64,000 nucleotides of DNA from Moraxellaceae bacterium (GCA_004173455.1 SECL01000009.1:29636-93635); one strand, 5' to 3'; positions 50,568 to 60,250 are shown, counted from the stretch's first letter. Notes: generated by a model not told the origin, from the letters alone. Program-made: numbers and translations.

Positions 50568-51836
50568 CTAGACCAGCTGACGCAGCTTTTCTAACATATT
50601 CTGTACCGGTTGCATGACATATTGCTGTAACCAGCCCTGCTGATGACCCACGGTGGTTTCCACATCAGGCTCTGAGGTTTGTTCACTTTGGCTATACATC
50701 AGCAAACCGCTGGCGGTGGCATAAATGGAACGGCGCAACAGAGGGCGCTTTTCTTCACTAATGTCGACTGCCAATGGGGGATTCCCCAGATGCGCAGAAA
50801 TACCAAGCACACGCCGCGCCAGCGCAACTGCCCCTTCAATCTGGCAAGCGTCACCGGTAAGCACGACGCCATGGCGCAAGATATTAATAGCACCGCTTTG
50901 CTCTAGTTGCTGCCGCACTTCCTCAAAAATTTCTTCATAACGCGCGGCAATAATTTCTGCCAGTTCAATCCGGCTGATAATCATGCCCGGTGCAATGCCA
51001 ATGCCCGGAATCTGGATCATCTGATCGGGCTTGATGGCGGTTAAATCCACGCAGCCATAACGAATTTTTAAGGTTTCAGCCTGCTCGGTGGAGGTTTGCA
51101 GCACAGATGCAATATCGCGGGTAACATGTTCACCACCACGTTGCAGGGTATGACTTAAGATCAGCCGGTTTTCCAGATATACCGCAATATTGGTGGTGCC
51201 TGCGCCAATGTCCATCATGCACACACCGTATTCTTTTTCGTCTTTCAGCAGTACGGCTTCACTGGTGGCCAGCGTTGAAATAATGGTGCGTTCTACCCCA
51301 ATCCCAGCACTTTTTAAGGCTTTGTCCAGATTTTGCATGGTATTGATGGGTAGCATCATCAGGTGATAATGACCGGTAATAAAGTTGCCCGACATATTAA
51401 TCGGATGATCAACCCATTCTGGCTGGTCATCAATCGCGACGCCGAGGGAAACGGCATTGGTTAAATAATGATCCGGCATCAAATGACTGCTTTTGGCCAT
51501 TTCCAGCGTACGCACAATTTCGGTGGTGCTAATCGCCTGATTCATCACCGGCGTACGGCCTGAGGCGTTAAAGCTTTTTAGCTCAGCACTGGGAATCGCC
51601 ACCCACGCGGTGTGAATCCGGCAATCGGCCATATCTTCGGCCTGTGCCACAGCATCCTTGATGGCAGCAACCACTTTATCCAGATTTTTAATCACGCCTT
51701 TGCTCATGCCGCGGTTGGGCGCATGTGCCATACCAATTACTTCAATCCGGTCAGGTGCATGAATCCGGCCAATCAGCACCGATACCTTGTGGGTTCCGAT
51801 ATCAATGGCAACAACAGATGGAACCGCTTCATTCAT
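50568..51836 (-). CDS. ftsA: Cell division protein FtsA
   Basis: 422 residues of the actin-like FtsA family. VVAIDIGTHKVSVLIG is the phosphate-1 motif, the SHS2 1C subdomain includes KGVIKNLDKVVAAI, and MMDIGAGTTNIAVY and GVVLTGDACQIEGA follow. The last 12 residues (PVQNMLEKLRQLV) form the amphipathic membrane-targeting helix. It tethers FtsZ to the membrane. The ATG at 51836 (MNEAVPSVVA) fits the family start; the one at 51848 is also possible. It follows ftsQ by 45 nt. Confidence 0.96.
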   Translation of the reverse strand: MNEAVPSVVAIDIGTHKVSVLIGRIHAPDRIEVIGMAHAPNRGMSKGVIKNLDKVVAAIKDAVAQAEDMADCRIHTAWVAIPSAELKSFNASGRTPVMNQAISTTEIVRTLEMAKSSHLMPDHYLTNAVSLGVAIDDQPEWVDHPINMSGNFITGHYHLMMLPINTMQNLDKALKSAGIGVERTIISTLATSEAVLLKDEKEYGVCMMDIGAGTTNIAVYLENRLILSHTLQRGGEHVTRDIASVLQTSTEQAETLKIRYGCVDLTAIKPDQMIQIPGIGIAPGMIISRIELAEIIAARYEEIFEEVRQQLEQSGAINILRHGVVLTGDACQIEGAVALARRVLGISAHLGNPPLAVDISEEKRPLLRRSIYATASGLLMYSQSEQTSEPDVETTVGHQQGWLQQYVMQPVQNMLEKLRQLV

Positions 51837-51881
51837 GACATTTACCATGGTTTATGTATTCAAGTCTCATCAATCTTCTAC

Positions 51882-52736
51882 TCATCGATTGATCACAGGT
51901 TGAGCAAGGGAATTTACCGCTGGCAGCTGTGGTTCAACCACAAACTTGCCTTCTACAATTTTTGGCGGCTGGGCGTTTTTCCACTGTAAGGCAAGGCCAT
52001 TACGGTAGCGCAAATCAACAGCCACAATATTGGGCCATTGTGCTTTTAATTCGGTGACCCCGAGCTGGCTCAGACGATGCAGCTTGGTGAGGGTCTGATC
52101 CTGATCGACAATAACACGCAGACCGTTATTAAACTGCATAAACCACGTCATGCGGTCGGTCAGGTGCAATTCCTTGAGCTGCATGCCCATTGGTGCAAAC
52201 CACTGGTTAATTTGCCGGTATTGCTGCATGAGCTGTGCCGAGTGACTGGCCGGACCATGCAGTAACGGTAAATCGCGCCGGTCGACATAACGCGCTTCTA
52301 CAAAAACATGCCCACTATCACTGAGCAAACGGCCACTGCCCCAGCGTGCAATGGGATGCCGTGGTGTCGCACGCACCACCATGCCATTTGGCCAGTGCCG
52401 CGTCACCACCACCCGATCTACCCAAGGCAGGGTTAAAGCCATATCACGCAGGCTTTCTAGGTCGGTGGTAAAAAAGCCTTCTTTGACCAGCGGCTGTAGC
52501 TTGTCTTGCAGCAATCGTTGTTGCAGCGGATTCAGCTCGCCAACCACCTGAACCGAGGCAGCAGGTGCATGCCGGATGGTGTTTAGCATCATCCAGAAGC
52601 CCACGCCACACAACAGCATGGCCAGAATCACCAACAGCCAGCTACCCCACCAGGACGCACGTTCCCAGCGGTTGGTCTTACTGGGCGTCTTGACCGAAGT
52701 GGCTTTACGGCGCATGGAAATGGGAAGCTCTGCCAT
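51882..52736 (-). CDS. ftsQ: Cell division protein FtsQ
   Basis: 284 residues. A basic cytoplasmic N-terminus is followed by one membrane helix (WWGSWLLVILAMLLCGVGFWMML). The periplasmic POTRA domain comes next (VQVVGELNPLQQRLLQDKLQPLVKEGFF) and then the FtsQ beta domain. It recruits FtsB/FtsL to the divisome. The ATG at 52736 lies 7 nt after the ddlB stop and is taken as the start; the frame is open further upstream within ddlB. No strong ribosome-binding site is seen, so translational coupling to ddlB is likely. Confidence 0.9.
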   Translation of the reverse strand: MAELPISMRRKATSVKTPSKTNRWERASWWGSWLLVILAMLLCGVGFWMMLNTIRHAPAASVQVVGELNPLQQRLLQDKLQPLVKEGFFTTDLESLRDMALTLPWVDRVVVTRHWPNGMVVRATPRHPIARWGSGRLLSDSGHVFVEARYVDRRDLPLLHGPASHSAQLMQQYRQINQWFAPMGMQLKELHLTDRMTWFMQFNNGLRVIVDQDQTLTKLHRLSQLGVTELKAQWPNIVAVDLRYRNGLALQWKNAQPPKIVEGKFVVEPQLPAVNSLAQPVINR

Positions 52737-52743
52737 AATGACA

Positions 52744-53718
52744 TTAACCCGCGCTTGATGTTTGCTGGATGTGAGGCAGCGTATCAGAATGCGTTGGAGA
52801 AAGCGTTTGCTGCAAAATAAGCTGGCAAAGTTCAGCAAAACCATGACCTGCCGCCTTGGCCGCCATCGGAACCAGCGAGTGATCAGTCATGCCGGGTACA
52901 GTATTGACTTCCAATAACCAGAAATTGCCCTGCTCATCCTGCATGGCATCAATCCGACCCCAGCCCGTTGCACCCACGGCATTAAAAGCGCGCAAGGCCA
53001 GTGATTGAAGTTGCTGTTCTTCAGATTGACTTAAACCACTAGGAATACCGTATTCGGTGTCGTTGCGCTGGTACTTGGCTTCGTAATCATAAAAAGCGGC
53101 GTCGCTTGGCGGTTGCAGGCGAATGACCGGTAAGGCCTGACCATTGAGAATCACCACAGTAAATTCGCGGCCGGTAATCCAGCGTTCTGCCATGACCACA
53201 GCATCATGCACAGCAGCCTGCACATAAGATGGCTTGAGTTGTTCGAGGGTTTCCACCTTGCTCATGCCAATGCTGGAACCTTCATGCACCGGTTTGATGA
53301 TGAGCGGCAGACCCAGTTCCTGTACCACCTGAGCAAAATCAGTATCCTGATCCAGCAGGCGATAAGCAGCCGTGGGCAGTCCACAGCCTTGCCACAATTG
53401 TTTGGTTTTGGCTTTATTCATGCCCAGCGCCGAGGCCAATACCCCACTGCCGGTATAGGGCACATTAAGCCACTCCAGCAAACCCTGAATCTGGCCGTCT
53501 TCACCGCCACGGCCATGCAGCACAATAAAGGCACGGTCATAGGCAGTAATTTCAGTAATCGGACGTGTCGCTGGATCAAAGGCTTCGGCATTAATGCCCT
53601 GCGTTTGCAATGCCTGCAACACGGCCTGACCACTATTTAAGGAAACTTCACGTTCGGCAGAATGACCGCCAAACAATACCGCAACTTTGCCAAAATCCGT
53701 GCTTTGTATGTGTGACAC
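52744..53718 (-). CDS. ddlB: D-alanine--D-alanine ligase
   Basis: 324 residues, ATP-grasp fold. VLFGGHSAEREVSLNSG opens the protein. HGRGGEDGQIQGLLE near 75, PVHEGSSIGMSKV and LLEVNTVPGMTDHSLVPMAA near 285 are the family motifs. It makes the D-Ala-D-Ala dipeptide for peptidoglycan. The start is GTG at 53718 with GGA 9 nt upstream. It is separated from murC by 231 bp but runs into ftsQ without a gap, so it is the first gene of a ddlB-ftsQ-ftsA unit. Confidence 0.96.
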   Translation of the reverse strand: MSHIQSTDFGKVAVLFGGHSAEREVSLNSGQAVLQALQTQGINAEAFDPATRPITEITAYDRAFIVLHGRGGEDGQIQGLLEWLNVPYTGSGVLASALGMNKAKTKQLWQGCGLPTAAYRLLDQDTDFAQVVQELGLPLIIKPVHEGSSIGMSKVETLEQLKPSYVQAAVHDAVVMAERWITGREFTVVILNGQALPVIRLQPPSDAAFYDYEAKYQRNDTEYGIPSGLSQSEEQQLQSLALRAFNAVGATGWGRIDAMQDEQGNFWLLEVNTVPGMTDHSLVPMAAKAAGHGFAELCQLILQQTLSPTHSDTLPHIQQTSSAG

Positions 53719-53752
53719 GCTATACGTCCATCTTTTAAAACATTCTTTTACG

Positions 53753-53938
53753 ATGACCCAAAATAAAATCGGGAGAGTCGCACCAAAAAAGGCTCAATCT
53801 AGCATGAGCACTCCTGTGCAGCAGTCCGCCATGTTAGACAAGTCTGCACAAATGACCAAATTTGTTTTTGGTCGCGATCCGCTCAGCATTGAACCTGATT
53901 ATACCGCTGCTTTATATCGCACTCACTGCCCAGTATGA
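53753..53938 (+). CDS. Possible small protein opposite the ddlB-murC gap
   Basis: A 61-residue frame, MTQNKIGRVAPKKAQSS to YTAALYRTHCPV, fills most of the 231-bp gap on the strand opposite its neighbours. The second half has codon usage like that of neighbouring genes. There is no ribosome-binding site before the ATG and no recognised domain. It could equally be chance or an untranslated leader. Confidence 0.25.
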   Translation: MTQNKIGRVAPKKAQSSMSTPVQQSAMLDKSAQMTKFVFGRDPLSIEPDYTAALYRTHCPV

Positions 53939-53949
53939 CAGCTTAATGA

Positions 53950-55407
53950 CTATTTTGCCTTTAAATACAAGCCTTGTTGCGCCAGCTCCAGTGAAATTGC
54001 CCCGACATTGCCTGCGCCTTGAGTCAGCAATAAGTCATTGGGCTTTAACACATTTTGTAACACTACAGGCAACTGGCTTTCCACTGGGTCAACCAGAATC
54101 GGCTCAACCTGACCACGCAAGCGCAAGCTACGCGCCAGACTGCGGCTATCTGCGCCGACAATCGGCTTTTCACCAGCCGGATAAACCTCCAGCAATAACA
54201 GCACATCCACCTGTGACAGCACATCGACAAAATCTTCAAAACAATCACGGGTACGGGTAAAACGGTGCGGCTGGAACAGCATGACCAAACGGCGATCCGG
54301 ATGACTTTGCCGCGCGGCCTTGATGGTGGCCTCTACTTCCTTGGGATGATGGCCATAATCATCAACCAGCTTGACATTGCCCTGATCCTGCGCAAATTCG
54401 CCCTGAATCTGAAAGCGGCGACCCACCCCGGAAAACCCTTCCAGCGCACGGCTAATCGCCGCATCGGATACACCTTCATCCGTGGCCACGCCAATGGCTG
54501 CCAGCGCATTGAGTACATTGTGCAAGCCGGGCTGGTTAATGGTCAGGTGTAATGGCTCACGTTCCTTGCGCAATACTGTAAAATGGGTTTGCATCCCTGA
54601 CTGCTCGACATCCACGGCGCGAATGTCATTTTCGGCGTCAAAACCATAGGTGAGCACCGGGCGGCCAATACGCGGCAACAGCTCACGAATCACGGCATCA
54701 TCGCCACAGACCACGGTCAAGCCATAAAACGGCAGATTATGCAAAAACTGGATAAAGGTGTCTTTTAGTTTTTCAAAGCTGCCGCCATAGGTTTCCATGT
54801 GGTCGGCATCAATATTGGTCACAATCGCGGCCATGGGTTGCAAGTACAGGAACGAGGCATCACTTTCATCGGCTTCTGCCACCAGATAACGACTGGCACC
54901 CAGTGCGGCATTGACGCCGGTACGGTTAAGCAAACCACCAATCACATAAGTGGGGTCAAGGTTTTCTTCGGCCAGCATACAGGTGAGCAGACTGGTGGTG
55001 GTGGTTTTACCATGCGTACCTGCAACAGCAATGCCGTGTCGGTAGCGCATTAGTTCACCCAGCATTTCAGCACGGCGCACCACCGGAATGCGCTGGCTAA
55101 TGGCCTGCCGGATTTCCGGGTTTTCTTGATCAATGGCGGTAGAAACCACCAGTACATCAGCACCTTCAATATTGCTGGCCTGATGGCCAAAATGCACAGT
55201 AATGCCTTGTTCATTGAGGCGATCGGTAGTTTTACTGGGCTTTAAGTCCGAACCCGAAATGGCGTAGCCCTGATTTTTTAATACTTCGGCAATCCCGCAC
55301 ATGCCTGCGCCACCAATGCCCACAAAGTGAATATGGCGGATACGACGCATTTCCGGAATTTTGATCAGTTGTTTGGCCTGAGCCGATGAAATATTGGATG
55401 GCGTCAT
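53950..55407 (-). CDS. murC: UDP-N-acetylmuramate--L-alanine ligase
   Basis: 485 residues. [18 protein letters not shown] (UDP-binding), [12 protein letters not shown] (ATP P-loop near 128), [13 protein letters not shown] and the C-terminal [15 protein letters not shown] and FQPHRFTRT motifs are clear. It adds L-Ala to UDP-MurNAc in the cytoplasm. GAGTGC precedes the ATG by 3-4 nt. It follows murG by 30 nt, so the two form a unit. Confidence 0.97.
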   Translation of the reverse strand: MTPSNISSAQAKQLIKIPEMRRIRHIHFVGIGGAGMCGIAEVLKNQGYAISGSDLKPSKTTDRLNEQGITVHFGHQASNIEGADVLVVSTAIDQENPEIRQAISQRIPVVRRAEMLGELMRYRHGIAVAGTHGKTTTTSLLTCMLAEENLDPTYVIGGLLNRTGVNAALGASRYLVAEADESDASFLYLQPMAAIVTNIDADHMETYGGSFEKLKDTFIQFLHNLPFYGLTVVCGDDAVIRELLPRIGRPVLTYGFDAENDIRAVDVEQSGMQTHFTVLRKEREPLHLTINQPGLHNVLNALAAIGVATDEGVSDAAISRALEGFSGVGRRFQIQGEFAQDQGNVKLVDDYGHHPKEVEATIKAARQSHPDRRLVMLFQPHRFTRTRDCFEDFVDVLSQVDVLLLLEVYPAGEKPIVGADSRSLARSLRLRGQVEPILVDPVESQLPVVLQNVLKPNDLLLTQGAGNVGAISLELAQQGLYLKAK

Positions 55408-55437
55408 AATGCACTCAAAATAAAGCGAAATATCAAA

Positions 55438-56592
55438 TTAATGCGACTGGTCTTGCGACGGATTGTGTGACTGATTTTGCGCTGTCCCTACCCGAGACGA
55501 CAGAGCGAGCAGCAAGTCGCACACCTGTTGAGTCGCCTGCGGATGCGCTTGCTGCCGAGCCTTTTGCGCCATGGCTTGCAGCGTGGCACGCTTCATTATA
55601 GGTTGCAAGGCAGCCATTAACGACTCGGACGTCAGGCTAGCTTGTGGGCACAACAACGCGGCTTCGCAATCCACCAAATAGCGCGCATTGGCAGTTTGGT
55701 GGTCATCCACTGCACTGGGTAGCGGCACAAATACCGCCGCCACGCCTGCTGTAGCAACTTCAGTGACGGTTAAGGCACCGGCACGGCAAATCATCAGGTC
55801 AGCGCGTGCATAGGCATTGGCCATATCTTCTACAAACGGCACGACCTGCACGGCAAGCTGGCTACTGGCCAGATCGTCATAACGCTGCTGGGTGGCCTGC
55901 ACCTGCTGCTGGCCACACTGGTGCATCACATTTAAGGGAATATTTAAGCCAGCCAGTGCTTCGGGAATCCGTTCATTCAAGGCTTGTGCACCCAGCGAAC
56001 CACCCACCACCAGAATGTTTAGCGGTAAATTGCCACGCTCGGCGTAACGCACTTCCGGTAGTGGCAGGCTGGCAATATCGGCACGAACCGGATTGCCTGT
56101 GGTTTTGACTTTAGCAGATTCAGCAAAGGTATTAGGAAACGCCTGTAGCACCAGTGTTGACAAACGTGCCAGCTGGGTATTGGTAAAGCCGGCAATGGCA
56201 TTTTGCTCATGAATCACCAGCGGTAAACCCAGCAAACGTGCCGCCAAACCACCAGGGCCTGCTACATAGCCGCCAAAACCAATCACGGCATCAATATTTA
56301 ACTTGCGCATCAGGCGCATGGCCGCCAGTGTGGCTGCCATAATTTTAAACGGTGCTGCAATCAGGCGCTTAAGGCCATTGCCGCGCAAACCCTGAATATC
56401 AATCGGATGCAGTGGAATATTTCTGGAACCCACCAGCCGGTGTTCCATGCCTGCGCGCGTAGCCAGCCAATGCACGTCAACACCTTGTGCGCGTAGTTTT
56501 TCAGCCACGGCCAGCGCAGGAAAGACATGACCGCCTGTGCCTGCTGCCATGATCATCACGGTTTTAATTTGTTTTAGCTGCCCCTGAACCAC
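55438..56592 (-). CDS. murG: Undecaprenyl-PP-MurNAc-pentapeptide GlcNAc transferase MurG
   Basis: 384 residues. MIMAAGTGGHVFPALAVAEKL holds the glycine loop, GFGGYVAGPGGLAARLLGLPLVIHEQNAIAG and CRAGALTVTEVATAGVAAVFVPLP the donor site of the GT-B fold. It converts lipid I to lipid II at the inner membrane. The start is taken as GTG at 56592, giving a 12-residue extension before the core; the ATG at 56556 is an alternative. It lies 150 nt downstream of the dioxygenase gene. Confidence 0.96.
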   Translation of the reverse strand: MVQGQLKQIKTVMIMAAGTGGHVFPALAVAEKLRAQGVDVHWLATRAGMEHRLVGSRNIPLHPIDIQGLRGNGLKRLIAAPFKIMAATLAAMRLMRKLNIDAVIGFGGYVAGPGGLAARLLGLPLVIHEQNAIAGFTNTQLARLSTLVLQAFPNTFAESAKVKTTGNPVRADIASLPLPEVRYAERGNLPLNILVVGGSLGAQALNERIPEALAGLNIPLNVMHQCGQQQVQATQQRYDDLASSQLAVQVVPFVEDMANAYARADLMICRAGALTVTEVATAGVAAVFVPLPSAVDDHQTANARYLVDCEAALLCPQASLTSESLMAALQPIMKRATLQAMAQKARQQAHPQATQQVCDLLLALSSRVGTAQNQSHNPSQDQSH

Positions 56593-56741
56593 ACACCACC
56601 TGTATTTATGCTTTTACACATTTATCCGTATTGCCTGATGAATGCATATCCGTATGCCAATTAGGCGCTTATTCTAGCTGGATTTCAGCCCAAGCTTAAA
56701 CAGCCCAGCCCACAATTTGCCAGTATTTTTGTACGACAATC

Positions 56742-57851
56742 CTATTTTTTGATAAAACGCGGTGGATCACCGGCACGCAACCGGCCTACTGGTCGCCACG
56801 GGTTTTTGCGCCATTGGCGTTTTTCCAGTTCATCCAGTGCCCACCAGTACAGCGGAATGATTTTATCCTTTAAAAACGGCAGGGCTGACGGATCAAAACC
56901 CGTCCACGGCAAAAATGGATTACGCCGCGCATAGGCCCACACCTCAATGCGGGTAGATGGCCGCACACTTTTGCCACGCGCATGAAAACCAAAGGTGTCG
57001 GCCACCACCAGCGTATTTTTCCTGACGGCAAATGCCTTGGGTTTTGGCAAGCCCAGTTGTTCAAGCTCAGCTTCGCTAATACGAAACGAACCCCGGGCGC
57101 TCATGCGATCTGCCGTGGCTGCGCCAATGGAACGCTGCTTTTCCCAGTGTAGCCGTGCTGGCGTTAACTGATGCGAACCCGGCACATACACAAACGGCCC
57201 TTCATCTTCTAACACATCGGTTAAAAACAGCCATGCCTTGACGCTGGAATGAAAGGTATCAGCATGCAGACTGGTTTGCGGATCAGCCTTGGCTTTGCGT
57301 ACCTGCGACAAAATACTTTGCACATACAGCATTGGTTGCAATTGACAGGAACCGACATAATTGAGCAGATGTTGCAGCGCAGGTTGTGCAATCAGTTGCC
57401 GAGTTTGTGGCAACTGCGGCAGGCTTTGATAATCCAGCGGAATACGACGGGTTACGGTGTTGCCCTGCAAGGTTTCGCGGGCTGCCAATTCTGTGCTTAG
57501 TAATTCCTGTTCTAGCTGGGCAAACGCATCATTGGGTAAAAAATTTTCTTTAAGAATAAACCCGTTCTGGTTAAAAAACTGAGCATCCTCAGCACTTAAC
57601 AGTTTGGCCAGTTTGGCACGACGTCGTGCAGCCAGTTGTGCGGCCAGCTCAACACGCCATACATGCAATCCAGCCTGATTAAATAGCGTATTACCCAGCA
57701 CCGGATTATCCACAAACGACTTGGCACCAGTTGCTAAGGCCAGCGTCCATAACGGTGCCTTTAGCCAGCCGTGCTTTTGCTGCACAATCGTTTGGTATTC
57801 TTTGAGTAAGGGTTTTAATGCCTTGAATCGTTCTTGCCACACTTGAACCAT
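56742..57851 (-). CDS. Phytanoyl-CoA dioxygenase-like Fe(II)/2-oxoglutarate oxygenase
   Basis: 369 residues. A helical N-terminal part of about 85 residues precedes a double-stranded beta-helix of the PhyH family. Iron ligands are visible as HAD in SLHADTFHSSVKAWLFL (near 198) and the distal H in FGFHARG (near 289), with R in STRIEVWA for 2-oxoglutarate. The substrate is unknown; related proteins hydroxylate lipids or small metabolites. Its ATG shares one base with the gshB stop (TAATG), so translation is coupled to gshB. It may therefore act in the same physiological setting, but that is inference. Confidence 0.85.
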   Translation of the reverse strand: MVQVWQERFKALKPLLKEYQTIVQQKHGWLKAPLWTLALATGAKSFVDNPVLGNTLFNQAGLHVWRVELAAQLAARRRAKLAKLLSAEDAQFFNQNGFILKENFLPNDAFAQLEQELLSTELAARETLQGNTVTRRIPLDYQSLPQLPQTRQLIAQPALQHLLNYVGSCQLQPMLYVQSILSQVRKAKADPQTSLHADTFHSSVKAWLFLTDVLEDEGPFVYVPGSHQLTPARLHWEKQRSIGAATADRMSARGSFRISEAELEQLGLPKPKAFAVRKNTLVVADTFGFHARGKSVRPSTRIEVWAYARRNPFLPWTGFDPSALPFLKDKIIPLYWWALDELEKRQWRKNPWRPVGRLRAGDPPRFIKK

Positions 57852-58804
57852 TAAGCGCGACCTTGCTCTAATACAGCAAACAGGTCATCGGCAATGGAAG
57901 TGCCAAACTGCGCATCAATTTCACGCACACAGGTTGGGCTGGTGACATTAATTTCGGTCACATACTCGCCAATTACATCCAGCCCAACAAACACCAGACC
58001 TTTTTCACGTAAGGTCGGGCCAATTTTGGCAGCAATGGCTTTGTCTTTATCCGTTAAAGGCCGGGCTTCACCGCGGCCACCGGCCGCCAGATTACCGCGT
58101 GTTTCACCTGCTTGTGGAATGCGCGCCAGACAATACGGCACGGGTTCGCCATTAATCATTAAAATACGTTTATCGCCATCGACAATTTCAGGAATATAAC
58201 GCTGCGCCATAATCGGCTGTGTGCCCAAAATCGTCAGCATCTCCAGCGTTGAACCGACGTTGGGACTACCCACCTGCAAACGAAAAATGCCCGTGCCACC
58301 CATGCCATCTAGGGGCTTGACGATAATATCGCCATGTGTGGCTAAAAACTCACGGATTAGGCTTTCCTGTGAAGTGACCAAGGTTGGCACTTGCAACTCG
58401 CTAAACTGGGTGGCAAACAGCTTTTCATTGCAGTCACGTAAGGACTGCGGCTTGTTAATAACCCATGCGCCTTCACGTTCAGCCTGTTCTAAAATATAAG
58501 TGCTATAAATAAAGCGCAAATCGAACGGCGGGTCTTTGCGCATGAGGATCACATCATAGCTGGCCAGTGATTCCCGCTGTTTTCCACCCAGTTCAAAATA
58601 CTGTCCGTTCCGCGCGGCATAATCTTCAAACACATCTAAAGGCGCAATCGTGCCAAAGGCTTTGCCTGCATCAATAAACAGGTCGTCCTGCAATGCATAA
58701 CCAATCGTATGGCCACGACGCTTGGCCGCCCACAACATGGCAATGGTGGTGTCTTTTTTGAGGTTAATATTTTCGATGGGATCCATCACAACCAGAACGC
58801 GCAT
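57851..58804 (-). CDS. gshB: Glutathione synthetase
   Basis: 317 residues, ATP-grasp. VLVVMDPIENINLKKDTT opens the protein. RKDPPFDLRFIYSTYILEQAE, VKPLDGMGGTGIFRL near 160, the IPEIVDGDKRILMINGEPV strand pair and EINVTSPTCVREID are all conserved. It joins gamma-glutamylcysteine and glycine. gshA is not in the window. The dioxygenase gene follows with a one-base overlap. The ribosome-binding site is weak. Confidence 0.96.
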   Translation of the reverse strand: MRVLVVMDPIENINLKKDTTIAMLWAAKRRGHTIGYALQDDLFIDAGKAFGTIAPLDVFEDYAARNGQYFELGGKQRESLASYDVILMRKDPPFDLRFIYSTYILEQAEREGAWVINKPQSLRDCNEKLFATQFSELQVPTLVTSQESLIREFLATHGDIIVKPLDGMGGTGIFRLQVGSPNVGSTLEMLTILGTQPIMAQRYIPEIVDGDKRILMINGEPVPYCLARIPQAGETRGNLAAGGRGEARPLTDKDKAIAAKIGPTLREKGLVFVGLDVIGEYVTEINVTSPTCVREIDAQFGTSIADDLFAVLEQGRA

Positions 58805-58927
58805 TGTTTTTTATCGCTAATTTTTAAAGATACGGAAGTATAGCGAATGACGTACTTTTTTTGGTTTAAAATTGTCTACAGTTTAAGATTTTCTAACACT
58901 AGAAATTTATAAATTTTAAATAATGAA

Positions 58928-59533
58928 CTATAGTTGCTCAGCGTTATCAACAGGTGAAAAAAACCAGTAATAAATACTGCAAATTAGATAAAAAATGAGC
59001 AAATTTCCCGACCAGAGTCGTAGCTCATATAGTCTATGCTGAATATAATATTCATAGCTTACATAATATAAAATACCTCCACGTTTTTCTATTGCAAACT
59101 TTCCATCACTAATCTTTGCACTCCCTTCCAATAAGCCTAAGCAACTCATAAAATTGAAAAATGTATAAATGACAATGGTAATCGCCAGCAAACCTAACCA
59201 AACTGGTAACTGATTCAATATATCAATAGGAGAGATATTTCTTTCCTCATAGATAGTGGTAGGTTTTTTCTTATATAGTTTTAATACCATTGGAGGATAA
59301 ATTATAAATATAAGAAAAAATAGTATATAAACACACCCAAGTAATTTTGATAAATATGGCAAATAAAAATAGGTCAAAACATTCAACACCAGCAAAATTA
59401 AAAATCCTGCCAGTGAAGTTGTTTTCATCAATTGAAGCAAAATTTGATTCCTCATAGGGAGTAAATTTCTTTCAAACTCCATACTGCGCTTTACACGCCT
59501 GCATTTCTCCGAATCACTCAACCCAGTCTTCAA
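58928..59533 (-). CDS. Uncharacterised AT-rich membrane protein
   Basis: 201 residues (184 or 175 from ATGs at 59482 or 59455; none has a good ribosome-binding site). Four hydrophobic helices are seen: two near 38-80, one near 110-130 and one at the end (LLIFYLICSIYYWFF). A polar loop (GSAKISDGKFAIEKRGGILYYVSYEYYIQHRLYEL) precedes the last. I do not recognise a named family. The coding region is much richer in A and T than its neighbours, suggesting recent transfer. From the first ATG it overlaps the vapC stop by 20 nt. Confidence 0.65.
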   Translation of the reverse strand: MKTGLSDSEKCRRVKRSMEFERNLLPMRNQILLQLMKTTSLAGFLILLVLNVLTYFYLPYLSKLLGCVYILFFLIFIIYPPMVLKLYKKKPTTIYEERNISPIDILNQLPVWLGLLAITIVIYTFFNFMSCLGLLEGSAKISDGKFAIEKRGGILYYVSYEYYIQHRLYELRLWSGNLLIFYLICSIYYWFFSPVDNAEQL

Positions 59534-59924
59534 TGACTAAACCTTCAATCCGCTGAAACTCGCGTACATTATGGGTCACCAGAACAGCTTGTTCAGCCAA
59601 GGCATGACAGGCAATCCACAAATCATGATTACCAATGGGTGTGCCTGCTTGCTTTAACTGTTGAAATTGAGTTGCATAGTGCTGGCAAATTTTTGAATTG
59701 TTTGGATATACCACTTTAATTTTCTCTGACAGCTGCGCAATCCGCTTCAAAACCTTTAACTTTTGTGTGCTGTTTTCCGCACCTTTGAGCAATTCGGTAT
59801 AAGTGACAAATGACATTACCAACTGAGCGTCCTGTTCCTCGGCCATATTGATTCGTGCGGCTATCTGGGGAAACATATTTTTCATTTGATAGATCAATAT
59901 ATTTGTATCAACCATATAGATCAT
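59514..59924 (-). CDS. vapC: VapC-type PIN-domain toxin
   Basis: 136 residues. PIN-domain acidic residues are visible: D6 in MVDTNILIYQMK, E in FVTYTELLKGAE, D in GNHDLWIACHAL and a later acidic site near VTHNVREF. VapC proteins are Mg-dependent RNases that cut initiator tRNA or rRNA. The ATG overlaps the vapB stop by four bases (ATGA). Confidence 0.92.
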   Translation of the reverse strand: MIYMVDTNILIYQMKNMFPQIAARINMAEEQDAQLVMSFVTYTELLKGAENSTQKLKVLKRIAQLSEKIKVVYPNNSKICQHYATQFQQLKQAGTPIGNHDLWIACHALAEQAVLVTHNVREFQRIEGLVIEDWVE

Positions 59925-60196
59925 AAGAGTTCGTGCTCTGGCTCATCAAAAATACTCGTTGCTTCCTTTTGATTACGTTCCAGTGTCTCAATAAAATCGT
60001 CAGGAAAATCCGCTAAAATTGCTGCAATTTCATCACCAAGCTTTTGAGAACTCGCAACTGGAATCGGATGAATCACTAAATCACCCTGCTCATTTTTATA
60101 AATTTCTACACGGTCACTATTGAGGCGTAATTCGGCCGGAATACGCACCGCCTGACTATTGCCGTTTTTAAACACACGGGTAATATACTCGGTCAT
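59921..60196 (-). CDS. vapB: VapB-type AbrB/MazE-fold antitoxin
   Basis: 91 residues. The N-terminal swapped-hairpin DNA-binding domain reads MTEYITRVFKNGNSQAVRIP, then a flexible C-terminal tail for toxin binding (FPDDFIETLERNQKEATSIFDEPEHELL). The ATG at 60196 is preferred, because an operator-like inverted repeat ends one base upstream of it. An in-frame GTG/ATG at 60208 would lie inside that repeat. Confidence 0.92.
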   Translation of the reverse strand: MTEYITRVFKNGNSQAVRIPAELRLNSDRVEIYKNEQGDLVIHPIPVASSQKLGDEIAAILADFPDDFIETLERNQKEATSIFDEPEHELL

Positions 60197-60227
60197 TGTA
60201 CACACCATTTTTTATTCAGTGTGTACA
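60197..60227 (-). promoter_or_regulatory. Inverted-repeat operator of vapBC
   Basis: TGTACACAC (60197-60205) and GTGTGTACA (60219-60227) form a perfect 9-bp inverted repeat with a 13-nt spacer, touching the vapB start codon. A VapBC complex binding here would block initiation of transcription or translation. Confidence 0.7.
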
Positions 60228-60250
60228 TACTAGCATGTTATTTAACCAGC

